63,696 nt of DNA, from positions 1 through 63,696 of the forward strand of contig CANRAF010000005.1 of assembly GCA_947628535.1 (NCBI GenBank), in the 5' to 3' direction. The first letter of the stretch is position 1. Each line of letters begins with the position of its first letter. The position numbers were made by a program, and so were the translations under genes. Of the stretch, positions 31,274 through 41,037 are shown one piece after another. Source of the DNA: an uncultured Bacilli bacterium (GTDB taxonomy: Bacteria > Bacillota_I > Bacilli_A > RF39 > UBA660). The notes under the pieces were generated by a model. It made no database searches. It was given only the letters and a program-made list of their open reading frames with translations, and was not told where the DNA came from.

Positions 31274-31760
31274 AACTTCTTACTTTCCTTTCTTTTTTTA
31301 ACTTATTTGTTTCTTTTATTACTTCAATAATAGTATTTTCAAGAGTTGTATTTGCATCTTTTCCAAGTCTTGTTTTATATAAAAGATCTAAAAATTCGCA
31401 TCTCATAGCATTATCTGGTCTTCCATAAATTATATTTTTTTTATCTAAGCAATATCCAAATTCAACATTTGTTGAAAGACCAAGCATATCTAAAGATCTT
31501 GGTATCCAAAACATTACAATATCAGAGGATTCTAAAGCTGTTTGATCCCAAATTATCTCTTTATCTCCTGTTTCATCATCACAATAACATTTGTGTTTCA
31601 GTTCTGGAACATAAAGTGTTTCATCAAAATTTAAATTTTTAAATATCTCAATTGCTTCTTTTCTCCATGATGGAACATTTTCTTTTCTTGGGGTTGGTCC
31701 TGCTAAAAAGATTGTTATTTTATCATTTTCAAGTTCCTCCCCTGTATAAATTACTTCCAT
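31254..31760 (-). CDS. Nucleoside 2-deoxyribosyltransferase-like domain protein
   Basis: ITIFLAGPTPRKENVPSWRKEAIEI, SSDIVMFWIPR, STNVEFGYCL. Confidence 0.8.
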   Translation of the reverse strand: MEVIYTGEELENDKITIFLAGPTPRKENVPSWRKEAIEIFKNLNFDETLYVPELKHKCYCDDETGDKEIIWDQTALESSDIVMFWIPRSLDMLGLSTNVEFGYCLDKKNIIYGRPDNAMRCEFLDLLYKTRLGKDANTTLENTIIEVIKETNKLKKERKVRSYEKIYR

Positions 31761-31868
31761 ACCCTTCCTCCATTTTAATTATACCACTTATTATTTATGA
31801 CATCTAGTAAATAGTACCATTTTATGTCAAACGGAATATAATAAATTGTAACTAAAGGAGGAAAAAAT

Positions 31869-32852
31869 ATGAAAAAACTCATTACTCTTATTGTTTGTAT
31901 AGTTATTATAATATTATGTTTTGTAGTTTATAGTTTCTGTATTAGCAAAGAGAGTAACAATTTGACTAAAGTGAAAGTTGCGGAAGTAACTCATAGTGTG
32001 TTTTATGCACCACAATATATTGCACTTGAAAAAGGATTTTTTGAAGAGGAAGGACTTGATGTTGAACTTACTTTAACAAGTGGTGCAGATAATGTAATGG
32101 CTGCAGTTCTTTCAAAAGATGCTGATATTGGGCTTTCAGGAAGTGAAGCTACAATTTATGTTTACAATAAAGGTGAAAAAGATTATATAAAAACATTTGC
32201 TCAACTTACACAAAAAGATGGGTCATTTTTAGTAGCTAGAGATAATATTAAAAACTTTAAAGTAGAAGATTTAAAAGATAAATATGTAATTGGTGGTAGA
32301 GAGGGAGGAATGCCTGAAATGACTTTAGAGTACTCTCTTAAACAAAATGGTATTAATCCAGATAAAGATTTAACAATTGACACTAGTATTGAATTTGCAT
32401 CTATGGCAGGAGCATTTATTGGAGGAACAGGAGACTTTGTTGCCCTATTCGAACCACTTGCAACTCAAGTTGTAAATCAAGGATATGGATATAAAGTCGC
32501 TCAACTTGGAACTTTAACAGATAATGTACCTTATACTGCTTATAATGCAAGAATAAGTTATTTAGAAGAAAACCCTGAAGTAATTGAAGGCTTTACTAAA
32601 GCAATTCAAAAAGGTCTTGATTTCATTCATGAAAAATCTAGTGATGAAGTTGCTACTGCAATTATGGATCAATTCCCAGATGCTTCATATAACGATATTA
32701 AAAATGCTGTTGAAAGTTATTTAAAAAATGATACTTGGCCTAAAACTACTAATTTTTCTGAAGAATCATTTAATCATTTACAAGATATAGTAATTGAAGC
32801 AGGATTTTTAGATAAAAAAGTAAGTTACAACGATTTAATATATGTCAAATAA
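31869..32852 (+). CDS. ABC transporter substrate-binding protein (NMT1/SsuA-TauA family)
   Basis: VAEVTHSVFYAPQYIALEKGFFEEEGLDVELTLTSGADNVMAAVLSKDADIGLSGSEATI; followed by ATPase and permease. Confidence 0.88.
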   Translation: MKKLITLIVCIVIIILCFVVYSFCISKESNNLTKVKVAEVTHSVFYAPQYIALEKGFFEEEGLDVELTLTSGADNVMAAVLSKDADIGLSGSEATIYVYNKGEKDYIKTFAQLTQKDGSFLVARDNIKNFKVEDLKDKYVIGGREGGMPEMTLEYSLKQNGINPDKDLTIDTSIEFASMAGAFIGGTGDFVALFEPLATQVVNQGYGYKVAQLGTLTDNVPYTAYNARISYLEENPEVIEGFTKAIQKGLDFIHEKSSDEVATAIMDQFPDASYNDIKNAVESYLKNDTWPKTTNFSEESFNHLQDIVIEAGFLDKKVSYNDLIYVK

Positions 32853-33267
32853 TCTATTGGAGATTAAGAACTTAAGTAAAATATATCATAGTGAAAATGG
32901 CGAAATAGTTGCTCTTAAAGATGTTAACTTTAATGTAAAAGAAAAAGAGTTTATATCTATAGTTGGACCATCTGGTTGTGGAAAATCTACTATTTTAACA
33001 ATACTTGCTAATATTTTGGATAAATCAAGTGGAGAGATAAATTTTAATATTAAAAACCCAAAGATAGGATATATGCTTCAGGAAGATGCTCTTTTTCCTT
33101 GGAGAACAGTACTCGATAATGCTACTTTAGGTTTAGAGATAAAAAATAGTTTAGGAGTAAAAGAAAAAAAAGAAGTTATAAATCTTCTTGAAAAGTATGG
33201 ACTTAAAGAATTTATAAATAGTTACCCAAGGAGTCTTTCTGGAGGCTTAAAGCAAAGAGTTGCTTGA
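32842..33267 (+). pseudogene. 5' fragment of SsuB/TauB-like ABC ATPase, interrupted by the serine-recombinase element
   Basis: Walker A GPSGCGKST, Q-loop GYMLQEDALFPW, signature LSGGLKQRVA then immediate stop; no Walker B. Confidence 0.93.
33253..33264 (+). repeat. attL core direct repeat CAAAGAGTTGCT
   Basis: Identical 12-mer at 39891-39902; lies in the QRVA codons of the ATPase. Confidence 0.9.
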
Positions 33268-33307
33268 GTATGATATAGACACAAAAATTTTAATAAATAA
33301 TACATAG

Positions 33308-33332
33308 AAAAAGTCTCTAATAAAGAAACTTT
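33308..33332 (-). terminator. Putative terminator of the MMPL gene
   Basis: AAGTTTCTTTATTAGAGACTTTTT on minus strand. Confidence 0.55.
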
Positions 33333-33336
33333 TTAT

Positions 33337-36300
33337 TTATTTAAATAAATTTTTAATTCTATCCCAAAATGTTGTTTTAGTATTTTCTACCTTTTTATCA
33401 CTTTTTTCTTTAGGAACACTTTGTCCATCTATTACTAAGATAAATTTAGTTTCACTATTTTTTAAATTGTTATTTGTAGTGAATGAATTATATTCATCGC
33501 TTAACTTTGTTAATTGTTTCATTTTATCTTCTTTTATTTTTAAATCTCCATTAACCATGTCAGAAATTTTATTAATTCCTTCTTTATTAAAAGTAGAAAC
33601 TCCACTGGATAAATTATTAATTCCATTATCTAGTTTTACAACCCCACCATATAAATTATTTAAAGCTCCTTTTAGTACATCTAAAGATGCGCTTTTTACT
33701 TGATTAGCTACTGTTGGGGCGATTGCTTCTGCTACATTTGAAGCGACTTCAGTTGCCACCTTTTCACTAACACTTGTTGCCACTTGTTTAGAGGTATTTT
33801 CGGCAACATAAAGACTTGTTTGAGTAGCAGTGTTAGCAATTTGATTAGTAACTTCTTCTTGGAATGCTAAAGCTTTGTTAATATCTACACCCTTACTAGA
33901 TAACAAGTTACAAGCATCGTTATTGCCTTTTAAACAACCACCGTATAAAGTTATATTTTCTCCTAAATAACTGGACATTATATTGGTAACAGAAGAGGTT
34001 ACATATTTTTTGACTTCTTCATCATCAGGGGATAATTTCATTTGTACTTGTTTCCATGCTGTATCTGCTATACTCTCTTTATAATTATCAGTAAATGTAT
34101 TTTTAATTTCAGATACAGCACTTTCTCTAATTTCATTTACTTGTCTTTCTGAAAGAGCACTACTATTATCATTTTCTATCTTTTTAATAGCCGCTGATAA
34201 AGACTGCTTTAATTTAGCACTACCCTTTGATACTTCTTTAGCACCATCATCAATTTTATTCATATTTTTTTGTAAAGAATCTGTCTCTTCATATATACTA
34301 TCCATTTTGTTAAATACTTTCAAATCATCACTTTCAATTAATTTCGGAGTAACTATATTATAAATACTTGAAAGAGAAAATTTAGTTGTTTCATAACTTA
34401 AGGTTATATTATTCATCTTTTTAAGTTCATCTAATTGCAAGCTTTCATATAACCCTGGAGTTGCTAAGGCTATAACAACGTTTTTATTACCATTAGTAAC
34501 AATTTTACCATTAGTAATTTTAATATTAGTATCTGTTTCATTACTTAGTACAGTTGCAAATGTAACTACAAACGGAGTATATATCTCTTCTTCTTTATTA
34601 TTAAGTGTAACAATGTGTTTATCAATGTTTTTATATTTTAAAGTAATTGTAACTTTACCACTTTTTCCAAGCATTTCGGAAACTTTTTTTTCTTTACCAT
34701 TTAATTTATATGTTATATCAACATTAACTGGTAATTTTTTATTAGTAGTTCCTTGGTAAAATATATCTTTACCTAAAGCATTCCAAATAAGTTTATTACT
34801 ATATTTTTTATAAGTATTGTCATTTCCAACATTTAAAATATTTTTAAGCTCTGTATAGTCTTCAAGAGTATCTGATTTAGCAGAATTAATTAATTGTTCA
34901 TTAACAATAGTACTTTTAACTTTTCCATTTTCATTTAATTTTGTATAAACTGTTTCATTTTTTGTTAATGCAAATACTGATATTGGGCTTATTAAAAGAC
35001 CTGTAATTATAAACATCATAACTAATTTTTTTGTTTTATTATTTTTGTTTTTCCTCATATTTTTCCCTTCTTTTTTATTAAAAGTTGTTTTCATAATTAA
35101 TTTATCAAAGATTAATAAAATCGATGGTAAAACCATAATTACTACTAACATGCTAATTATAGCTCCTCTGGCAATTAAGGCACATAAAGATCCAATCATT
35201 TCAATTTTAGAGTATACCCCTACTCCAAAAGTAGCAGCAAAAAAACACATTCCACTTATTAAAATTGAATTTCCTGTATAATTTAAAGTTTCTAACATAG
35301 CCTTGTTTTTAGGTATTTTTTCTTTTCGTTTTCTTAAATAAGTTGTTGTAAGTAATATTGCATAATCAATAGTGGCTCCAAGCTGGATCGTTCCTAAAAC
35401 AATTGGGGCAATAAATGGTAAAACAGTACCATTAAAATATGAAAAACTCATATTTGCAAATATTGCAAACTCTATTACCGAAATAAGCAATAATGGTAAA
35501 CTAAATGATTTTAAAATAAAGAATAAAATAATAAATATACAAACTATAGATAAAGTATTAACATTTTTAAAATCTATATGACAAATATTTACTAAATCCT
35601 TCATTAAAGGTCCCTCACCTGCTACAATGGCATCATCATCATATTCTTTGACAATATTATTTACTTCTTTTATTTGTTTATTTAATTCATCAGTTGCTGT
35701 TTCGTAACTAGAATTTACTAAAACTACTTGATAGTTTTCATTTTTAATTAAACTTACAAAATCTTTAGGAAGCATCTGTTCCGTTATACCCATTTGTTTT
35801 AATTTAGATAATGATAATGACCACTCTATTCCATCTGTTTGTTCTATTTTTTTGGTAATATTTGTAACATCATCATTTTTAAGGTTTTTATTTAAAAGAA
35901 TAATTTCTGGACTTACAATGTTATACTTATCTTTTAATACTTCATTTGTACTTATACTTTCCAATGTAGATGGTAGTGATTTATCTAATTTATAATAAAC
36001 ATCTACTTTAGAATATGCTAAGAAAATTGGTACAAATAGTATAATAAATAAAGCAAAAATTATTTTTTTATGATTAATAATGAACTTATTAAATTTTGTG
36101 AAATTTGGAGTAATTTTTTTATGTTTAGTTTTTTCTATCAATTTATCAAATCCAAGTAATAGACTAGGAAATAATGTCAAAACACAAATTACCCCAAGTA
36201 AAACACCTTTAGCCATAACAATTCCTAAATCTTTTCCTAAAGTAAGAATCATTGTACAAAGCACTAAGAAACCGGCAATTGTAGTTAGTGAACTGCCTGT

Positions 36301-37146
36301 AACTGCTGTAAATGTCTCTTTAATAGCCTCTTTCATTGCTTTTTCTTTATCTTTATATTTCTGTTTCTTTTTTTCATAAGAATTATATAAGAATATTGAA
36401 AAATCAGTGGTTACTCCAAGCTGTAGTACAGCAACTAAAGCTTTAGTAATATAAGATATTTGTCCTAAGAAAACATTACTTCCTAGGTTAAATAAAATGG
36501 CAAAACCAATATTAGCAATAAGTATAAAGGGTACAATATATGAATCTAATGAAAGTTCCAAAATAATGATACATAAAATAACAGCAATAACTACATAAAC
36601 AAATATTTCTTGCTCAGATAAGTTCATAGTATCTAAAACCATTGAACTCATTCCACCTTGTTTTACATAATCATTTGATATATTCCTTATTTCTTCAACT
36701 GCATTTAAAGTTTTTTCACTTGAAGTCGAATTTGAAAAAGTAATAAATAATAAATCTGTGTTTTCTTGATGAACTTTATCTGCTACCTCACTAGGGAGCA
36801 TTTCAACAGGAATAGAAGTATCAATAACATCATATAAACTAACAGCTTCGTTAACTCCATCAACACTTTTGATTTTATCTTCTAAATTTAATATTTCCTT
36901 ACTACTCATATTTTCAACAACAGCAATAGAATAAGATCCCATATTAAAATCATCTGTTAATATATTCTGTCCTTTAATTGTTTCAATATCTTCAGGGAGA
37001 TAAACTAAAATATCATAATTTACTTTAGTTAGCTTTATTCCAACAAAAGATAAAACAAGTAATATTAAATATACAAAAATTATTATTTTTCTATGTTTAC
37101 ATATAAAATTAGAAAAACGATTCATAATAAAACCCTCCATTTGCAC
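33337..37146 (-). CDS. MMPL/RND-superfamily exporter fused to a secreted YhgE/Pip-like C-terminal region
   Basis: Two MMPL halves (GVTTDFSIFLYNSY; GATIDYAILLTTTY), then a new signal-peptide-like segment MRKNKNNKTKKLVMMFIITGLLISPISVFA and a coiled-coil extracellular region. Start likely the internal ATG (MNRFSNF). Confidence 0.85.
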   Translation of the reverse strand: MQMEGFIMNRFSNFICKHRKIIIFVYLILLVLSFVGIKLTKVNYDILVYLPEDIETIKGQNILTDDFNMGSYSIAVVENMSSKEILNLEDKIKSVDGVNEAVSLYDVIDTSIPVEMLPSEVADKVHQENTDLLFITFSNSTSSEKTLNAVEEIRNISNDYVKQGGMSSMVLDTMNLSEQEIFVYVVIAVILCIIILELSLDSYIVPFILIANIGFAILFNLGSNVFLGQISYITKALVAVLQLGVTTDFSIFLYNSYEKKKQKYKDKEKAMKEAIKETFTAVTGSSLTTIAGFLVLCTMILTLGKDLGIVMAKGVLLGVICVLTLFPSLLLGFDKLIEKTKHKKITPNFTKFNKFIINHKKIIFALFIILFVPIFLAYSKVDVYYKLDKSLPSTLESISTNEVLKDKYNIVSPEIILLNKNLKNDDVTNITKKIEQTDGIEWSLSLSKLKQMGITEQMLPKDFVSLIKNENYQVVLVNSSYETATDELNKQIKEVNNIVKEYDDDAIVAGEGPLMKDLVNICHIDFKNVNTLSIVCIFIILFFILKSFSLPLLLISVIEFAIFANMSFSYFNGTVLPFIAPIVLGTIQLGATIDYAILLTTTYLRKRKEKIPKNKAMLETLNYTGNSILISGMCFFAATFGVGVYSKIEMIGSLCALIARGAIISMLVVIMVLPSILLIFDKLIMKTTFNKKEGKNMRKNKNNKTKKLVMMFIITGLLISPISVFALTKNETVYTKLNENGKVKSTIVNEQLINSAKSDTLEDYTELKNILNVGNDNTYKKYSNKLIWNALGKDIFYQGTTNKKLPVNVDITYKLNGKEKKVSEMLGKSGKVTITLKYKNIDKHIVTLNNKEEEIYTPFVVTFATVLSNETDTNIKITNGKIVTNGNKNVVIALATPGLYESLQLDELKKMNNITLSYETTKFSLSSIYNIVTPKLIESDDLKVFNKMDSIYEETDSLQKNMNKIDDGAKEVSKGSAKLKQSLSAAIKKIENDNSSALSERQVNEIRESAVSEIKNTFTDNYKESIADTAWKQVQMKLSPDDEEVKKYVTSSVTNIMSSYLGENITLYGGCLKGNNDACNLLSSKGVDINKALAFQEEVTNQIANTATQTSLYVAENTSKQVATSVSEKVATEVASNVAEAIAPTVANQVKSASLDVLKGALNNLYGGVVKLDNGINNLSSGVSTFNKEGINKISDMVNGDLKIKEDKMKQLTKLSDEYNSFTTNNNLKNSETKFILVIDGQSVPKEKSDKKVENTKTTFWDRIKNLFK

Positions 37147-37296
37147 TATATTCTATGGCAAATCATTATTTATTTCCACTACTATATTTTTAATTTTGTA
37201 TGATAACCAACATTTTTTAAAAGCTGTATTAATAAATACACAACATTTATATTATTATTTTTGATTTTTTTAAATACTGATGTATAATATTAAACG

Positions 37297-37872
37297 GTGA
37301 TACAAATGAAAGAAAAGAAAGATTTAAGAGTTATTAAAACTAGAAATTTACTATTTCAATCTATAACAAAACTAATGAGTAATAAGCCTTTTGAAGATAT
37401 TAAAGTTGCTGATATTTGTAATAATGCATTAATTAATCGTTCCACTTTTTACGCTCATTATAATGATAAATATGAACTATTAATAGATTTTATAAATGAT
37501 TTAAAAAATAATTTATTAAATGATTTAAAACAAAATGAACATATAGTAAATACTAAAAAATATTATATGGAAATGATTAGTTTAATTTTGGAACATATCG
37601 ATAAACAAAAAGATATTTATTATTCTATTTTAATGAGTAATAGAAGTAGTATTATTGTTGATATTATTATCGATGTCGCAGTAAAGGACATAAATAAACG
37701 AATTGAAATTGATAATATTCATAAAGGTAACGTTCCAACAGATATTTTGGTAAGATTTTATCTCGGTGCTGTAACTAGTATTGGAATAGAATGGTTAAAA
37801 AATAAAGATAAATACTCAAAACAAGAAATTTTAGATTACTTGAATGAATTGATTCCTGAAATAATTTCTTAA
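37297..37872 (+). CDS. TetR/AcrR family transcriptional regulator
   Basis: RVIKTRNLLFQSITKLMSNKPFEDIKVADICNNALINRSTFYAHYNDKYELL HTH; divergent from MMPL gene. Confidence 0.9.
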   Translation: MIQMKEKKDLRVIKTRNLLFQSITKLMSNKPFEDIKVADICNNALINRSTFYAHYNDKYELLIDFINDLKNNLLNDLKQNEHIVNTKKYYMEMISLILEHIDKQKDIYYSILMSNRSSIIVDIIIDVAVKDINKRIEIDNIHKGNVPTDILVRFYLGAVTSIGIEWLKNKDKYSKQEILDYLNELIPEIIS

Positions 37873-38067
37873 TAAAAGATAATAATATATTGAATGTTTA
37901 TTCTAGATTTGGATAAACTTTTTTTATGGTAAATTCACTTTCTTATGTTTTTATTTATTAGTTAAATTCCAAATATTCTAAATTAAATAATAATAAAATA
38001 TACTATAATGACAATAATTTAATCTTATTAAAAATATATTATTATTTGAATTTTGAAAGGGGTAAAT

Positions 38068-38193
38068 ATGAATTATACTGTTACTGATATTGAAAACAAA
38101 GATTTATCGGATGATAAACTAAAGGAAATAATTAATAAAAAAATATATAAAATTATTGAATTTATGGAGTTTAATATCAATGTTACTAAATAG
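38068..38193 (+). CDS. Small ORF (41 aa) upstream of the serine recombinase
   Basis: GAAAGGGG RBS then MNYTVTDIENKDLSDDKLKEIINKKIYKIIEFMEFNINVTK; not in the supplied ORF track. Confidence 0.5.
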   Translation: MNYTVTDIENKDLSDDKLKEIINKKIYKIIEFMEFNINVTK

Positions 38194-38240
38194 AGTTTAC
38201 TTTATGCTTAATAATTATCTTTTAAAGAAAGGTAATTATT

Positions 38241-39845
38241 ATGAATAACCTTGAAAATAATAAATATTTAAGAGTTGGAATTTATGAAAGATTATCTGAT
38301 GAAGACAGGAATAAAACATCAAAAGAAGAGATAAGTGAATCTATTAAAAATCAAAGACATCTTCTTATGGAAGAAATTAAAAAAAGAGATGAATTTGTAT
38401 TAGTAGATGAATATTGTGATGAAGATTTATCAGGAGCAGGTACTTATAGACCAGAATTTGAAAGACTTATAAGAGATTGTGAAAATGGTAAAATTGATGT
38501 TGTCTTATGTAAAAGTCAATCAAGGTTTTCAAGGGATATGGAAATTATTGAAAAATACCTCCACAATAAATTTATTGAATGGAATGTTAGATTTATCAGT
38601 CTTTCAGATAATGCTGATACTGCAAATATTGGTAATAAGAAATCAAGACAGATAAATGGTCTTGTAAATGAATGGTATTTAGAAGATGTTTCAAATAATA
38701 TAAGAAGTGCTTTTAAAGCCAAAATGATGCAGGGAGAATTCATCTCCCCTTTCGCACCATTTGGTTATGAAGTAGCAAAAGAAAATTCTAATAAATTAAT
38801 AATAGATCCAGTGGCATCTTTAATTGTTAAAGATATTTTTAATCTATATCTTAAAGGATTTGGATTTACAAGTATAGCTAAATATTTAAATAATAAAAAC
38901 ATCCCCTGTCCTTCTCTTTATAAGTATCAAAAAGGTATTAAATTGAATGTAACTAGTAATAAAGTACGTGAAGAAATAAAATGGAATGTAAATGCTGTTA
39001 AAACTATTTTGACTAATGAAATATATTTAGGACATTTAGTTCAAGGTAAAAGAACTACTATTAGTTATAAAAATCATAAAATTAAAAACAAAGATAAAAG
39101 TGAATGGATTAAGGTTTTAAATACTCACGAAGCAATTATCGATGAAGAAACTTTTAACAAGGCTCAAAATGCTATAAAAGAAAGAAAAAAAACAGGGAAA
39201 AAAACAGGAACTGTCCACCTTTTTTCAGGCAAAGTGTTTTGTCTTGAATGTAATAAGTATATGAGAAAAAAGAATTCTTCTAAACATGAGTATTTAGTAT
39301 GCTCAAATAATAGTTATGGATATAATGAATGTTCTAATAAATATGGAATTAGATATGATAAATTAAAGATGTTAGTTTTAGAAGAACTTAATAAAAAAAT
39401 TCAAAAATTTTATAGTGAAGAAGAATTAAAAAAAATAGATTCTAAAAATAAATCTAATATATTTAGCGATAAACTTAAATATTTAGAAAAACAAAAAATA
39501 AATGTTTTAAAAGAAATTACTAAAACAAAATACTATTTAAAAAATTTATATGAGGATAGAGTTAATAAAATTATATCAACTGAACAATTTAAGTATTTAA
39601 TGTCTACTTATACTAAAAATGAAGATATGTATAATAAACAAATAAAATCTATAAACAATGAAATAGATTATTATAAAAGAAAAGAAAATGATTTAAAAAA
39701 CAAGAAAAAAATATTTAATAAATATAAGAATTTAAGCGAATTAAACAAATTTATTGTCGATGAATTTATTGACAAGATTTACATAGGAAATTTAAATAAA
39801 GAAAAAAAATGTAGAGATATTAAAATCAAATGGAATTTTAAATAG
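38241..39845 (+). CDS. Large serine recombinase
   Basis: YERLSDEDR catalytic Ser motif, CKSQSRFSRD, Recombinase domain (FGYEV...YLNNKNIPCPS), zinc ribbon CLECNKYM...CSNN, coiled coil. Confidence 0.95.
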   Translation: MNNLENNKYLRVGIYERLSDEDRNKTSKEEISESIKNQRHLLMEEIKKRDEFVLVDEYCDEDLSGAGTYRPEFERLIRDCENGKIDVVLCKSQSRFSRDMEIIEKYLHNKFIEWNVRFISLSDNADTANIGNKKSRQINGLVNEWYLEDVSNNIRSAFKAKMMQGEFISPFAPFGYEVAKENSNKLIIDPVASLIVKDIFNLYLKGFGFTSIAKYLNNKNIPCPSLYKYQKGIKLNVTSNKVREEIKWNVNAVKTILTNEIYLGHLVQGKRTTISYKNHKIKNKDKSEWIKVLNTHEAIIDEETFNKAQNAIKERKKTGKKTGTVHLFSGKVFCLECNKYMRKKNSSKHEYLVCSNNSYGYNECSNKYGIRYDKLKMLVLEELNKKIQKFYSEEELKKIDSKNKSNIFSDKLKYLEKQKINVLKEITKTKYYLKNLYEDRVNKIISTEQFKYLMSTYTKNEDMYNKQIKSINNEIDYYKRKENDLKNKKKIFNKYKNLSELNKFIVDEFIDKIYIGNLNKEKKCRDIKIKWNFK

Positions 39846-39890
39846 ATTAGTATTTATGTTAAATATATAAAAAAGTGTCTTTACTACATT

Positions 39891-39902
39891 CAAAGAGTTG
39901 CT
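39891..39902 (+). repeat. attR core direct repeat CAAAGAGTTGCT
   Basis: Identical to 33253-33264. Confidence 0.9.
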
Positions 39903-40232
39903 CTTATCAGAACTCTAGCTTTAAATCCTGATATCTTACTTTTAGATGAACCATTTTCGGCTCTTGATTATCAAACAAGGCTTGCCCTTTCTAATGATTT
40001 AAAAGACATAATTAATAAAGAAAATAAAACTGCAATAATGGTTACTCATGATATTGCAGAGGCTATAAGTATGTCTGATAAAATAATTGTAATTACATCA
40101 AGACCAGGAAAAGTTAAAAAGATAATTGATGTTAAGTTAGAGAAAAAAGGAACTCCAACAGAAAATAGAAAAGATAAAAATTTCGTAAAGTATTACGATA
40201 TGATATGGAAAGAATTAGATCATCATGTATAG
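39891..40232 (+). pseudogene. 3' fragment of the interrupted SsuB/TauB-like ABC ATPase
   Basis: Open frame QRVALIRTLALNPDILLLDEPFSALDYQTRLALSNDLKDIINKENKTAIMVTHDIAEA (Walker B, D-loop, H-loop) to the stop at 40232; ORF track shows only 40038-40232. Confidence 0.92.
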
Positions 40233-41007
40233 CGATGAACACAAACTTTTTTTAAAAAGAATAAAAAGGCAAAAAAAAGTAGTACTTTTCTTTAAAATTT
40301 TTATCTTAGTTTCCTTTATGGCTTTGTGGGAAGTGTGTGCAAGAACAGGAATTTTAAATGCCTTTCTTACCTCTTACCCTAGTCAGATAATTACAACTAT
40401 TTTTGATCTTTTCAAAGAAAATAATTTACTTACACATATATGGGTAACATTATATGAAACTGTTATAAGTTTTTCACTTGCAAGTATAATTGGAATTGTT
40501 ATATCAAGTATTCTTTGGAGTAGTAAAACAATATCAAAAATACTTGATCCATACCTTACTGTTTTAAATTCCTTACCTAAAATTTCTCTTGGACCACTTA
40601 TTATAATATGGATGGGTGCTGGAGTTAATTCAATAATATTTATGGCCCTTTTAATAGCAGTATTTACAACTATCATTAATATGTATAATGCCTTTATAAG
40701 TACTGATCCATATAAAATAACTCTTATGAAATCATTTAATGCTTCTAAAATTCAAATATTTACTAAACTTGTTTTCAGAGGTAATATTCCTAGTCTTATT
40801 AATACTTTAAAAATAAATATAAGTTTATCTTTAATAGGAGTTATTATGGGAGAACTTCTCGTATCAAAAAAAGGACTTGGATACTTAATAAATTATGGTT
40901 CACAAGTGTTTAATTTAAATCTTGTTATAACTTCAATATTTGTTTTAGGAATTATATCTTACTTATTATATATTTTAATAGATTTATTAGAAAAAAAATT
41001 AAAATAA
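40225..41007 (+). CDS. ABC transporter permease (SsuC/TauC-like)
   Basis: Multi-TM; EAA-type loop NAFISTDPYKITLMKSFNASKIQIFTKLVFRGNIPSLI. Confidence 0.9.
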   Translation: MYSDEHKLFLKRIKRQKKVVLFFKIFILVSFMALWEVCARTGILNAFLTSYPSQIITTIFDLFKENNLLTHIWVTLYETVISFSLASIIGIVISSILWSSKTISKILDPYLTVLNSLPKISLGPLIIIWMGAGVNSIIFMALLIAVFTTIINMYNAFISTDPYKITLMKSFNASKIQIFTKLVFRGNIPSLINTLKINISLSLIGVIMGELLVSKKGLGYLINYGSQVFNLNLVITSIFVLGIISYLLYILIDLLEKKLK

Positions 41008-41034
41008 CCATGACTTAATGTCGTGGTTTTATCA
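41006..41034 (+). terminator. Terminator after the permease gene
   Basis: AACCATGACTTAATGTCGTGGTTTTATCATTTTT. Confidence 0.6.
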
Positions 41035-41037
41035 TTT

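Larger units (their letters stand above)
33253..39902 (+). mobile_element. ~6.6 kb integrated element with large serine recombinase, MMPL exporter and TetR regulator, inserted in an ABC ATPase gene
   Basis: Split ATPase resumes in the same frame after the second direct repeat; recombinase adjacent to right end; partial dyad symmetry in attP half-sites (agacac 33277-33282; gtgtct 39875-39880). Confidence 0.93.

Noticed and set aside
33253-39902. Interrupted ATPase explained as frameshift or assembly chimera
   Set aside because: A perfect 12-bp direct repeat, in-frame resumption and a recombinase at the end fit site-specific insertion much better; read-level confirmation still needed.
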